In this document: positions 37,350 to 44,639 of the stretch, piece by piece
Layout of the letters: each line of letters opens with the position of its first letter
Position numbering within the stretch: the stretch's first letter is position 1
Origin: an uncultured beta proteobacterium
GTDB lineage: Bacteria > Pseudomonadota > Gammaproteobacteria > Burkholderiales > Burkholderiaceae_C
Length of the DNA stretch: 44,639 nt
Direction of reading: 5' to 3'
Assembly: GCA_903906695.1 (NCBI GenBank)
Contig: CAIVLG010000285.1
Span: forward strand, 1-44,639
Notes under the pieces: model-generated
What the model saw: the letters and a program-made list of their open reading frames with translations, nothing else
Told to the model about the DNA's origin: nothing
Database searches by the model: none
Program-made: the position numbers and the translations under genes

Positions 37350-38588
37350 ATGCCGGTTTACTCATTCGAGGCGCTGACGGCCGAGGGACAAACCCGCAAG
37401 GGCGTGATCGATGCTGATTCGGCCAAGGCCGCGCGCGGCATGTTACGGGGCCAGTCGCTGGTGCCGATCAAGCTTGAAGTGGTGGGTGCCGATGCCGGCC
37501 ATGTGGTTGGCAAGGACGGCCTGGCGCAAAGTGGCAGACGGCTGCAGCGGCGCGTCTTCAATGCCAATGCCCTTGGCGTCTGGACGCGCCAGCTGGCCGG
37601 ACTTGTTTCGTCCGGACTGCCGCTGGAGCGCGCCCTGAGTTCACTGTCGGACGAGGCTGAACGGGAGAACGAACACCATCTGCTTGCAACATTGCGCGCC
37701 GAGGTCAACGGCGGCTCCACCTTCGCTCGAGCGCTGGCACAACATCCGCAGGAGTTCTCAAGCATCTTTATCGCCGTGATCGGCGCCGGCGAGCAAAGCG
37801 GTAATCTGGGACAGGTGCTGGAGCGACTCGCCGACGACATCGAGGAACAGCAGACGCTCAAGTCCAAACTGCTGGGCGCCGCGCTCTATCCAGCGATCGT
37901 GACTCTGGTGGCGATCGTGATCGTGCTGTTTCTGGTGACCTATGTGGTGCCGCAGGTGGCGCATGTTTTTGCCAGCAGCAAGCGGGCCTTGCCGATTCTG
38001 ACGGTGATCATGATAGGCATCAGCAACTTTGTGCGCTCCTATGGCTGGATACTGCTGATCATTCTGGTGGGCGCTGCCTTCGCCGCCCGGCTGGCCCTGG
38101 CAAACGTGCTGTTTCGAGAGCAATTTGATGCGGCTTGGCTGAAGCTGCCGATCCTGGGAAAACTGGCGCGCAGCTACAACACGGCGCGTTTTGCCAGCAC
38201 GCTGGCGATGCTGGCCGCTGCCGGCGTGCCCATTCTCAAGGCACTGCAGGCTGCCGCCGACACGCTTTCGAACAGCGCCATGCGAACCGATGCGCTTGAT
38301 GCATTGATACTGGTGCGCGAGGGTGCTCCGCTGGCTTCGGCCCTGGCGCAGAAGAAGCGCTTTCCCGCGCTGCTGGCGATGTTCGCGCGTCTGGGGGAAC
38401 AGACCGGTCAGTTGCCGCTGATGTTGCAGCGTGCTGCCCGGCAGTTGAGTGCTGAGGTGACGCGACGTGCCATGCAACTTGCCACCCTGCTGGAGCCATT
38501 GCTGATCGTGGCCATGGGCGTGATCGTGATGCTCATCGTGCTGGCCGTGCTGCTGCCCATCATCCAGCTCAATCAGTTGGTCAAGTGA
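37350..38588 (+). CDS. gspF: Type II secretion inner-membrane protein GspF
   Basis: A 412-residue polytopic platform protein. It starts MPVYSFEALTAEGQTRKG and has two repeated cytoplasmic domains (about 70-195 and 275-400), with LTRQLAGLVSSGLPLE-type WTRQLAGLVSSGLPLE and transmembrane helices at about 172-195, 225-243 and 380-402. FARLGEQTGQLP is the second-repeat signature. The frame is open further upstream through the repeat, but the conserved start fixes ATG 37350. It is convergent with the serine hydrolase gene. Confidence 0.94.
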   Translation: MPVYSFEALTAEGQTRKGVIDADSAKAARGMLRGQSLVPIKLEVVGADAGHVVGKDGLAQSGRRLQRRVFNANALGVWTRQLAGLVSSGLPLERALSSLSDEAERENEHHLLATLRAEVNGGSTFARALAQHPQEFSSIFIAVIGAGEQSGNLGQVLERLADDIEEQQTLKSKLLGAALYPAIVTLVAIVIVLFLVTYVVPQVAHVFASSKRALPILTVIMIGISNFVRSYGWILLIILVGAAFAARLALANVLFREQFDAAWLKLPILGKLARSYNTARFASTLAMLAAAGVPILKALQAAADTLSNSAMRTDALDALILVREGAPLASALAQKKRFPALLAMFARLGEQTGQLPLMLQRAARQLSAEVTRRAMQLATLLEPLLIVAMGVIVMLIVLAVLLPIIQLNQLVK

Positions 38589-38620
38589 CGCGTCTGAAAT
38601 AACTCCCGCGGCAGTCCCAC

Positions 38621-40771
38621 TCACGCCACCGTTACGCCGATGTCGGCATCGACCGTGCCAAAGAGCAACAAGTAGGCCGTGTTGCCATGCCCCGGCAATG
38701 GGCAGGTGCCGCTGCCGGAGCCGGAGTTCACTGGAGCAAAGTCCTGGTCATAGAGCTTCCAGGCCGTGCCGCCGCTGAGTGTCACCGAGCCTTCGACTGG
38801 CAGCTGGCGCCACTCGGAATAACCTTCCGCACCGATCAAGACCGAATGGGTGCCCACACCCAGTGCCGGCACGTTCAGCAAAGGGCGGAACAGACTGCTG
38901 CCGACGCGCACCCACTCTTCGCCAGTGCGGGTCTCGATCAGCACGTCGTCCAGGTCGCGCCCCTGCGCCACCGGTATCTTCAGACACATTTGAGCCACGT
39001 TGTCGCTGCCAGAGGCATCGGCAATCTGGTCATGCTTGTCAATGGGGTCGGCGCTGGCCAGCACGTAACCCGGCAAATCAGGTACGCCAGCCAGGGTGAA
39101 GACAACACCGCCTTCCACCATTCCCAGTGAATCAAATCTGTCGTTGACGGCCAGCCACTTGCGTCCGAGCCGGGCTTGCCAGGCGGCTGACAGTTCTTTC
39201 TTGGGCACCATCCGCTGCGCGTAGGGTAGCTCGAACAGGACGTGACCCATGCCAGACGGAATCCTTGCCAACAGGTAGCTCTGACCCTGCGTCGCTGCTG
39301 TCCAGTAGGCGTTATTGGGACTGTCATCGCTGGAAAACGTTCCGTCGCTGCGCAGCTTCAGGCTCGCCGGGGATGCGACCCAGGCGCCCGAGGCGTACTT
39401 TGAGATGGCAAGTGTGCGGTCCGCCTGGACTTGCAGGCGCACCAAGCCCTTGTAGTGAGCGTACACGCCTGCCATAGTGTTGAGTTGGGCAGCGCTGGCG
39501 AGTGCCTCGGGTTTTGGTGTCGATGGCACGGCAGCTGGCAGCGCACTGATGCGGCTGCGCTCCAGCAGAGCATTCAGAAGAATGCGCTCGGCCAGAACGC
39601 CAGATCCATAGCCGGTCGAGCTGCCGGTGATCATCAGCGCCAAGCCCTCGTCCGGTGCGACGAAGAAATCGCTGCCATAGACGCTGGTGCCGCCGTTCTT
39701 GTGCCAGGCGGTCACGCCCACGGCGGCCAGACCGCCTTGGCGCACACCATCCCAGCCGAGCCCGTAAGCGTCCTGATTCATTACTGGCCGCAGCGCTTGG
39801 GTCAGTGTCTGGTCGCGCGCCATCTCGGCCACCGACGCTGGCTGCAGGATGCGCGTGCTGTCAAGCTGCCCGCCGTTGAGCAGCATGCGCGCTAGGCGGG
39901 CCATTTCGGAGGGCGTCGAATAGAGGCCGCCGGAAGCGTAGGCCAGCGTGAATTCCTGGCTCTGCTTGGTGCTGCCCGAAAACCCCGGCGCGAAACTGCC
40001 GTCGGCAAACGCCGTAAGAGCAAAGCGGCTGCGCGGCATGCCCAGTGGTGTCAGGATCTCGTTGGCGACAAACTGTGCGTAAGTCGTTCCCGTCAGAGCC
40101 TGGACCAGGGGTTCGATCATCGTGAACCCGTCGTTGCAATACACCGACATCTCGCCGGGTAAGTGCTTCAGCCGCGCTGTGGCCAGCGTTTGCATCACCT
40201 GCGCTGCGTAGCCGTCTCGGGCTGAAGTGCTGAAGATGCCCCGGTAATCGCTGCCGGGAAAGCCCGAGGAGTGGCTTAGCAGCATACGCACCGTGACCTG
40301 TGCAAACTCGGGCGATGCCATTTTAAAGGCGCTCAGGTAGCGTTGCAGGGGTTGGTCCAGGTTCACCTGGCCGCGCTCGACCAGGATCATGGTCGCAATC
40401 ACGGCAAGCATCTTGCTGCAGGAGCCGATGCAAAAAAGGGTATCGACGGTAGGCGCTGCTTTGCTGTCCTTGTCGATGATGCCAAAGGCCTCGGCCCAGA
40501 TCAGCCGCTCCCGGTCGATCAGAGCGACCGAGATCGACGGTGTATCGGTCGCACTCAGGGCCGTGGCGATGGCGGCGCGGGCATCGGCAATGGTGGCGTC
40601 ATAGCGTTGTCTGGAACTGCTGCCACAGGCTCCCAGCAGGTTTGGCGCAGCCATGCTGAGGCCGGACACGCCGACCACGCGCAACATGTGACGGCGGGAG
40701 ACGGCACCTGGCAAGGGATCGATGCGCGGGTCTCTATTCCTGCCAATGGGCGAGATTGGGAAATGGCTCAT
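38621..40771 (-). CDS. Exported serine hydrolase, class C beta-lactamase family
   Basis: A 716-residue exported protein. The start has twin arginines (SRRHML, R26-R27) and a lipobox-like LGAC at C49, so Tat export and lipidation are plausible. The catalytic domain (about 55-400) has SxxK S117-x-x-K120 in IGSCSKML, the tyrosine motif YCNDG, and HKNGG near residue 368, as in AmpC, D-aminopeptidases and esterases. About 300 more residues form a C-terminal beta-rich region of unknown role. The ATG at 40771 has AAGGA 8 bases upstream. It lies tail-to-tail with gspF, 32 bases apart. The substrate is unknown. Confidence 0.85.
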   Translation of the reverse strand: MSHFPISPIGRNRDPRIDPLPGAVSRRHMLRVVGVSGLSMAAPNLLGACGSSSRQRYDATIADARAAIATALSATDTPSISVALIDRERLIWAEAFGIIDKDSKAAPTVDTLFCIGSCSKMLAVIATMILVERGQVNLDQPLQRYLSAFKMASPEFAQVTVRMLLSHSSGFPGSDYRGIFSTSARDGYAAQVMQTLATARLKHLPGEMSVYCNDGFTMIEPLVQALTGTTYAQFVANEILTPLGMPRSRFALTAFADGSFAPGFSGSTKQSQEFTLAYASGGLYSTPSEMARLARMLLNGGQLDSTRILQPASVAEMARDQTLTQALRPVMNQDAYGLGWDGVRQGGLAAVGVTAWHKNGGTSVYGSDFFVAPDEGLALMITGSSTGYGSGVLAERILLNALLERSRISALPAAVPSTPKPEALASAAQLNTMAGVYAHYKGLVRLQVQADRTLAISKYASGAWVASPASLKLRSDGTFSSDDSPNNAYWTAATQGQSYLLARIPSGMGHVLFELPYAQRMVPKKELSAAWQARLGRKWLAVNDRFDSLGMVEGGVVFTLAGVPDLPGYVLASADPIDKHDQIADASGSDNVAQMCLKIPVAQGRDLDDVLIETRTGEEWVRVGSSLFRPLLNVPALGVGTHSVLIGAEGYSEWRQLPVEGSVTLSGGTAWKLYDQDFAPVNSGSGSGTCPLPGHGNTAYLLLFGTVDADIGVTVA

Positions 40772-40920
40772 GTTGGTTTCCTTGGTAGCGGCCTGAGAAG
40801 GCCCGCATCGCATTGTTTGCCAGCTCAGGCTCCGGCAACTTGCGGTGGGTCAACTGTTGCATCTGCCCGATTACACTTTGCGCAACGCGTGAACCAGTCA
40901 CGAAATTATGAAGTTGACAC

Positions 40921-41628
40921 TTGAAACCCTTTGACCTTGATGCGGCCGTCATCGACCTGGACGGTACCTTGGTCGATACCCTGAACGACTTTGTGTTGGC
41001 GCTCAACCTGATGCTGGCCGACTTGCCGACTCCCTACCGAGACCATCGAGTCAGCCATGAGACCGTGGCCACGCTGGTGGGCAAAGGTTCTGAACACCTG
41101 ATCACTAGCGTTCTGGGACAGGTCCGTGTCGGTCTGTCCGAAGATCTTTATAGCCTTGCATGGTCAAGTTACCAGCGCCATTACATGGTTATCAATGGCC
41201 AACACGCGACCATCTATCCGGGTGTGGTTGCAGGCTTGCGGCAATTGAGGGAGCATGGCCTGAAGCTGGCCTGCCTGACCAACAAGCCGACTGCGTTTGC
41301 CTTGCCACTGCTCAGGACCAAGGGGCTGGCCGGATTCTTCGAGTTCACCTTTGGTGGCGATGCCTTCGAACGCAAGAAGCCCGATCCGCTGCCGCTGCTG
41401 AAAACCTGCCAGGCCTTGAAGACGACGCCAGCGCGTACCCTGATGATTGGCGACTCCAGCAACGACGCGTTGGCTGCGCGTGCCGCCGGTTGCCCGGTGC
41501 TGCTCGTCACTTACGGCTACAACCATGGCGAGCCGATACGGACTGCCGATGCCGATGCGTTTGTGGATTCGTTGGAGCAGCTGTTTCCACAGCTGCTCCA
41601 ACCGCAGTTGCCAATGGATCGAGTTTGA
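40921..41628 (+). CDS. gph: Phosphoglycolate phosphatase (HAD family, TTG start)
   Basis: A 235-residue haloacid-dehalogenase phosphatase that dephosphorylates 2-phosphoglycolate. Motif I is DLDGTLVDT, motif II CLTNKPTAF, motif III K in FERKKPDPLPLL, motif IV MIGDSSNDALAAR. An in-frame stop at 40915 and the absence of any later early start make TTG 40921 the only fitting initiator; an ATG at 40908 is out of frame. Its last codons contain the -35 and extended -10 of the trp leader promoter. It precedes trpE, as I recall from other Burkholderiales. Confidence 0.93.
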   Translation: MKPFDLDAAVIDLDGTLVDTLNDFVLALNLMLADLPTPYRDHRVSHETVATLVGKGSEHLITSVLGQVRVGLSEDLYSLAWSSYQRHYMVINGQHATIYPGVVAGLRQLREHGLKLACLTNKPTAFALPLLRTKGLAGFFEFTFGGDAFERKKPDPLPLLKTCQALKTTPARTLMIGDSSNDALAARAAGCPVLLVTYGYNHGEPIRTADADAFVDSLEQLFPQLLQPQLPMDRV

Positions 41629-41634
41629 TACACT
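41608..41634 (+). promoter_or_regulatory. Candidate promoter of the trp leader
   Basis: TTGCCA (41608-41613), a 15-base spacer and an extended -10 TGATACACT (41626-41634) lie in the 3' end of gph. The start point expected about 7 bases past the -10 falls on or next to the A of the leader-peptide ATG at 41641, which would make the leader mRNA leaderless. Confidence 0.55.
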
Positions 41635-41640
41635 GCCAGC

Positions 41641-41730
41641 ATGTTCATTCACCGCATCTGGATCACGGGTTGTAGCGACCGGGGAGCATGGCCCTGGCGT
41701 TCGCAACAAACTTTGTCGGGTCAAACCTGA
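41641..41730 (+). CDS. trpL: Candidate trp leader peptide
   Basis: A 29-codon frame lies between gph and trpE and contains three Trp codons (W7, W17, W19), with WPW near its end. It has no Shine-Dalgarno site, but the predicted transcription start coincides with its ATG, as is known for the leaderless trpL of Sinorhizobium. Its stop is followed by alternative RNA pairings before trpE. Tryptophan is the least used residue in most proteins, so three in 29 just before trpE is a strong hint, though not proof. Confidence 0.6.
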   Translation: MFIHRIWITGCSDRGAWPWRSQQTLSGQT

Positions 41731-41810
41731 CAGCGTTCTGTTTGCCCGTTGAACGAACTGCAGCCGGTCGGGCTGTGAGCCAAACCCGTCACGCACACCA
41801 GGTTTGGCCC
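41718..41810 (+). promoter_or_regulatory. Attenuator-like alternative hairpins before trpE
   Basis: The segment 41718-41727 (GGGTCAAACC) can pair over 10 bases (one G-U) with 41801-41810 (GGTTTGGCCC). The same target can instead pair with 41780-41786 (CCAAACC with GGTTTGG). A small hairpin 41761-41775 lies between. The upstream arm is in the last codons of the leader peptide, so ribosome position would choose between the two folds. There is no real T-run after the second fold, so control could be translational. Confidence 0.5.
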
Positions 41811-41831
41811 TGATTTGAAAGATGCAATCCC

Positions 41832-43343
41832 GTGATCTCTGAACTCGAATTCAAAAGCCTGAGCGCTCAAGGCTATAACCGCATTCCGCTGCTGGCAGAA
41901 GCTTTTGCCGATCTCGAAACGCCGCTATCGCTGTACCTCAAACTTGCGCATTCCAGAGACGGCGGCAAGCACAGCTTTCTGCTCGAATCAGTGGTCGGCG
42001 GTGAGCGCTTTGGCCGCTACAGCTTCATTGGGCTGCCGGCGCGCACCCTGTTGCGCAGCAGCGGCTTTGGCGCCGCCGCGCGCACTGAGGTGGTGACCGA
42101 CGGCGCAGTGGTGGAGACATCAAGCGCCAACCCGCTCGACTTCATCGCTGACTATCAGAAACGTTTCAAAGTGGCCCTGCGACCGGGTCTGCCGCGTTTT
42201 TGTGGCGGACTGGCGGGCTACTTCGGTTACGACACCGTGCGCTACATCGAGAAAAAGCTTGAAGCCTCGTGCCCGCCCGACACGCTGGGCTGCCCCGACA
42301 TTCTGTTGCTGCAATGCGAAGAACTGGCGGTGATCGACAACCTTTCGGGCAAGCTATATTTGATTGTCTACGCCGATCCGGCGCGAGGCGAGGCCTATGC
42401 CAACGCCAAGAAACGCCTGCGCGAGTTGCGCGAGCAACTCAAATATTCGGTCAGTGCGCCGCTGGTGAAACCGACGCAGAGCTACCCCAGTGAGAGGGAG
42501 TTCGCCAAGGCCGATTACATCGCTGCGGTGGAGCGCGCCAAGGAACTGATTGTCGGTGGCGACTTCATGCAGGTGCAGGTCGGCCAGCGCATCAAGAAGC
42601 GTTACACCGAGTCGCCGCTGAGCCTGTATCGGGCGCTGCGCTCGCTCAACCCCAGTCCTTATATGTATTACTACCATTTTGGTGATTTCCACGTGGTCGG
42701 GGCTTCACCCGAGATATTGGTGCGCCAGGAACAGATCGCTGTGGACGGGCAGTCGGAGCAGAAAATCACCATTCGGCCACTGGCCGGAACCCGTCCCCGG
42801 GGGGCAACGGCAGAAAGAGACAAAGCGGCTGAACTGGAGTTGCTGGCAGATCCGAAAGAACGCGCTGAGCATGTGATGCTGATTGATCTGGCGCGCAACG
42901 ACATCGGCCGTATTGCCAAGATCGGCAGCGTCAAGGTGACCGAGGCCTTTTGCGTCGAGCGTTACAGCCATGTGATGCACATTGTGAGCAATGTCGAAGG
43001 CGCGCTCAATGACGGAATGACCAGCATGGATGTGCTCAAAGCCACCTTCCCGGCAGGCACGCTGACCGGCGCACCCAAGGTGCATGCGATGGAAGTGATT
43101 GATCAGTTGGAGCCGAGCAAGCGCGGTCTTTACGGCGGTGCCTGCGGCTACCTCAGCTACGCAGGCGATATGGACGTGGCGATTGCCATCCGCACCGGCA
43201 TCGTCAAGGATCAGATGCTGTACGTGCAGGCGGCGGCAGGCGTGGTTGCCGATTCGGTTCCGGAACTGGAATGGCGCGAGACCGAAGCCAAGGCGCGTGC
43301 CTTGCTCAGAGCCAGTGAGCTGGTCGAAGAAGGACTGGAGTGA
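41832..43343 (+). CDS. trpE: Anthranilate synthase component I (GTG start)
   Basis: A 503-residue chorismate-utilising enzyme making anthranilate with TrpG. The Trp-feedback motif LLES (S53) with GRYSFIG is present near the N-terminus; the catalytic domain has IRPLAGTRPRG, DLARNDIGRI, the LTGAPKVHAMEVI motif and GGACGYLSYAGDMD. The start is GTG 41832; upstream ATGs stop quickly. It is preceded by the leader region and followed after 3 bases by trpG. Confidence 0.96.
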   Translation: MISELEFKSLSAQGYNRIPLLAEAFADLETPLSLYLKLAHSRDGGKHSFLLESVVGGERFGRYSFIGLPARTLLRSSGFGAAARTEVVTDGAVVETSSANPLDFIADYQKRFKVALRPGLPRFCGGLAGYFGYDTVRYIEKKLEASCPPDTLGCPDILLLQCEELAVIDNLSGKLYLIVYADPARGEAYANAKKRLRELREQLKYSVSAPLVKPTQSYPSEREFAKADYIAAVERAKELIVGGDFMQVQVGQRIKKRYTESPLSLYRALRSLNPSPYMYYYHFGDFHVVGASPEILVRQEQIAVDGQSEQKITIRPLAGTRPRGATAERDKAAELELLADPKERAEHVMLIDLARNDIGRIAKIGSVKVTEAFCVERYSHVMHIVSNVEGALNDGMTSMDVLKATFPAGTLTGAPKVHAMEVIDQLEPSKRGLYGGACGYLSYAGDMDVAIAIRTGIVKDQMLYVQAAAGVVADSVPELEWRETEAKARALLRASELVEEGLE

Positions 43344-43346
43344 ATC

Positions 43347-43943
43347 ATGGACCAAAAAATCAAGGTTCTGATGATCGACAACTACGACAGCTTTACCTAC
43401 AACATTGTGCAGTACATGGGCGAATTGGAGGCCGAGGTCGAGGTCGTTCGCAATGACGAAATCACACTGGACGAGATCGATGCGCGGCTGCGGTCGGGTC
43501 GGCTCGATCGACTCGTGATTTCACCGGGCCCGTGCTCACCGGCCGAGGCTGGCATTTCGGTGGCCGCAATCCAGCGTTTTGCCGGCGAGCTGCCGATGCT
43601 CGGGGTCTGTCTGGGCCATCAGGCGATCGGAGCGGCGTTCGGCGCAACGATCGTTCGTGCGCAACAGCTGATGCATGGCAAGACCAGCTTAGTCAGCAAC
43701 ACGCAAGAGGGTGTGTTTGCAGGATTGCCGCCAAAGTTCACAGTGAACCGTTACCACTCGCTGGCGATTGAGCGCGCCGGTTGCCCAGCCTGCCTGAAGG
43801 TTACAGCGTGGACCGATGACGGTGAAATCATGGGCGTCAGGCACAGCACGCTGGACGTCGAGGGTGTGCAGTTTCACCCGGAAAGCGTATTGACCGAACA
43901 CGGCCATCAAATGCTCGCAAACTTCCTGAAGACCAACCGATGA
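43347..43943 (+). CDS. trpG: Anthranilate synthase component II (glutamine amidotransferase)
   Basis: A 198-residue class I glutamine amidotransferase supplying ammonia to TrpE. The nucleophile C88 is in GVCLGHQA and the His/Glu pair in [11 protein letters not shown]; the N-terminal [10 protein letters not shown] motif is intact. It could also serve as PabA. Its stop overlaps the threonine aldolase ATG, so expression is coupled to ltaE here rather than to trpD. Confidence 0.95.
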   Translation: MDQKIKVLMIDNYDSFTYNIVQYMGELEAEVEVVRNDEITLDEIDARLRSGRLDRLVISPGPCSPAEAGISVAAIQRFAGELPMLGVCLGHQAIGAAFGATIVRAQQLMHGKTSLVSNTQEGVFAGLPPKFTVNRYHSLAIERAGCPACLKVTAWTDDGEIMGVRHSTLDVEGVQFHPESVLTEHGHQMLANFLKTNR

Positions 43944-44639
43944 TGAAAGTCGACTTGCGCAGCGATACGGTCACGCAGCCGACGCCAGGCATGCTCAGCG
44001 CCATGATGACGGCGTCGCTGGGTGACGATGTGTATGCCGACGATCCGAGTGTGAACGCCTTGCAGGAAAAGATTGCGGCACTGCTGGGCTTTGAAGCGGC
44101 CCTGTTTATGCCGACCGGGACCCAGAGCAATCTATGTGCCGTTTTGACCCATTGCCAGCGCGGCGACGAGTATCTCGTTGGTCAGATGGCGCATTGTTAC
44201 CGCTGGGAGGGTGGCGGCGCCGCGGTTCTAGGCAGCGTGCAACCGCAACCCTTGAGTCACCAGAGCGATGGCAGTTTGCTGCTGGCCGACATCGACGCTG
44301 CCATCAAGCCCGACGACGAGCACTGTGCACGAACCCGACTGCTGGCGCTGGAAAATACCTTTGGCGGAAAGCTGCTGCCATTCGACTATGTGCAGCAAGC
44401 AACTGAACTGGCCAGGAGCAAAGGCCTGGCGCGGCATCTGGATGGCGCTCGCCTGTTCAATGCCGCGGTCGCGCAGGCAGAGCTAGCCGAGGGTAAAACG
44501 GGCGCCGCCGGGCCGCCCCAAGGCGACCACGGCCCCCACGGGAGGCAGCGAAGCACACAAAGTGGCGAGCGTGGGGGCAGCATCTTTCTTGAGGCGCGCC
44601 GTATTGCTCAGTGCTTTGACAGCGTTTCAGTCTGCTTTA
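43940..44639 (+). CDS. ltaE: Low-specificity L-threonine aldolase, 5' part with an in-frame repeat
   Basis: The first 233 codons of a PLP-dependent aldolase that cleaves L-threonine and L-allo-threonine to glycine and acetaldehyde. [51 protein letters not shown] and [13 protein letters not shown] align with E. coli LtaE as remembered. Compared with that protein, about 36 extra residues (108 bases) lie between NAAVA and the FDSVSVC strand, encoded by a GC-rich repeat in frame. The window ends just before the expected PLP lysine (SKGLG), so the rest is not visible. ATG 43940 or 43943 starts the frame. Activity of this product is uncertain. Confidence 0.88.
   Translation, partial: MMKVDLRSDTVTQPTPGMLSAMMTASLGDDVYADDPSVNALQEKIAALLGFEAALFMPTGTQSNLCAVLTHCQRGDEYLVGQMAHCYRWEGGGAAVLGSVQPQPLSHQSDGSLLLADIDAAIKPDDEHCARTRLLALENTFGGKLLPFDYVQQATELARSKGLARHLDGARLFNAAVAQAELAEGKTGAAGPPQGDHGPHGRQRSTQSGERGGSIFLEARRIAQCFDSVSVCF
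44501..44587. repeat. Comamonadaceae-type repeat inside ltaE
   Basis: A GC-rich repeat inside the ltaE frame, in opposite orientation to the copy at 37153-37325. Its two ends match that copy at 17 of 17 and 26 of 29 bases; the centre is shorter. It reads as [14 protein letters not shown], then [13 protein letters not shown], in the protein, with no stop codon. No clear target-site duplication is visible. Confidence 0.75.

Noticed and set aside
40840..40880. Sigma70 promoter for gph
   Set aside because: A TACACT box at 40872 exists but no acceptable -35 element lies at suitable spacing, so I did not list it.

Overview
The window reads as a chromosomal segment of a GC-rich betaproteobacterium of the order Burkholderiales, most like the Comamonadaceae (Rhodoferax/Polaromonas/Acidovorax-type). 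The grounds are codon bias, the apaG, rpe, gph and trpEG content, a thiL-pgpA-cinA group, and short repeats of a kind I recall from Comamonadaceae genomes. No tRNA, rRNA, CRISPR, prophage or transposase gene was seen.

Layout. (1) 1-509: the 3' end of an unrecognised plus-strand gene, then a gene-free stretch of inverted-repeat DNA. (2) 510-9285, minus strand: a tightly packed run, read right to left, of a 1263-residue membrane PAS/GGDEF/EAL protein, an M20-type N-carbamoyl-L-amino-acid hydrolase, an N-carbamoyl-D-amino-acid hydrolase, a threonine-synthase-like PLP enzyme and a TrpB-like PLP enzyme. It looks like an uncharacterised ureido-amino-acid catabolic operon. (3) 9343-11346: a LysR regulator divergent from an atypical SDR-like NAD(P)-binding protein. 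(4) 11545-23117: a sigma54-type promoter followed by gamma, alpha and beta subunits of a 2-oxoacid oxidoreductase, a GltD-like flavoprotein fused to a ferredoxin domain, NADP-malic enzyme, the C4-dicarboxylate carrier DctA, and a DctB/DctD-type sensor and sigma54 activator. The probable logic is dicarboxylate import, decarboxylation of malate to pyruvate, then oxidation of pyruvate with transfer of electrons to NAD(P).

(5) 23124-26844, minus strand: apaG, thiL, an AAA/DUF4143 ATPase that interrupts the group, pgpA and cinA. (6) 26876-38588: rpe, then a type II secretion system with gspC divergent from gspG-H-I-J-K-L-M-N-D-E-F. (7) 38621-40771: a Tat/lipobox serine hydrolase of the class C beta-lactamase type, convergent with gspF. 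(8) 40921-44639: gph, a candidate Trp-codon leader peptide with mutually exclusive RNA pairings, trpE, trpG, and the first part of a low-specificity threonine aldolase gene (ltaE).

The most unusual observations are: a Comamonadaceae-type repeat carried in frame inside ltaE, with a second copy between gspE and gspF; a possibly leaderless trp leader peptide upstream of trpE; the paired D- and L-carbamoylases next to two PLP enzymes and coupled by overlap to a c-di-GMP protein; and a sigma54/Dct-controlled module containing an oxidoreductase of a type better known from anaerobes. Functions are assigned from motifs and remembered family members only; no database search was run.
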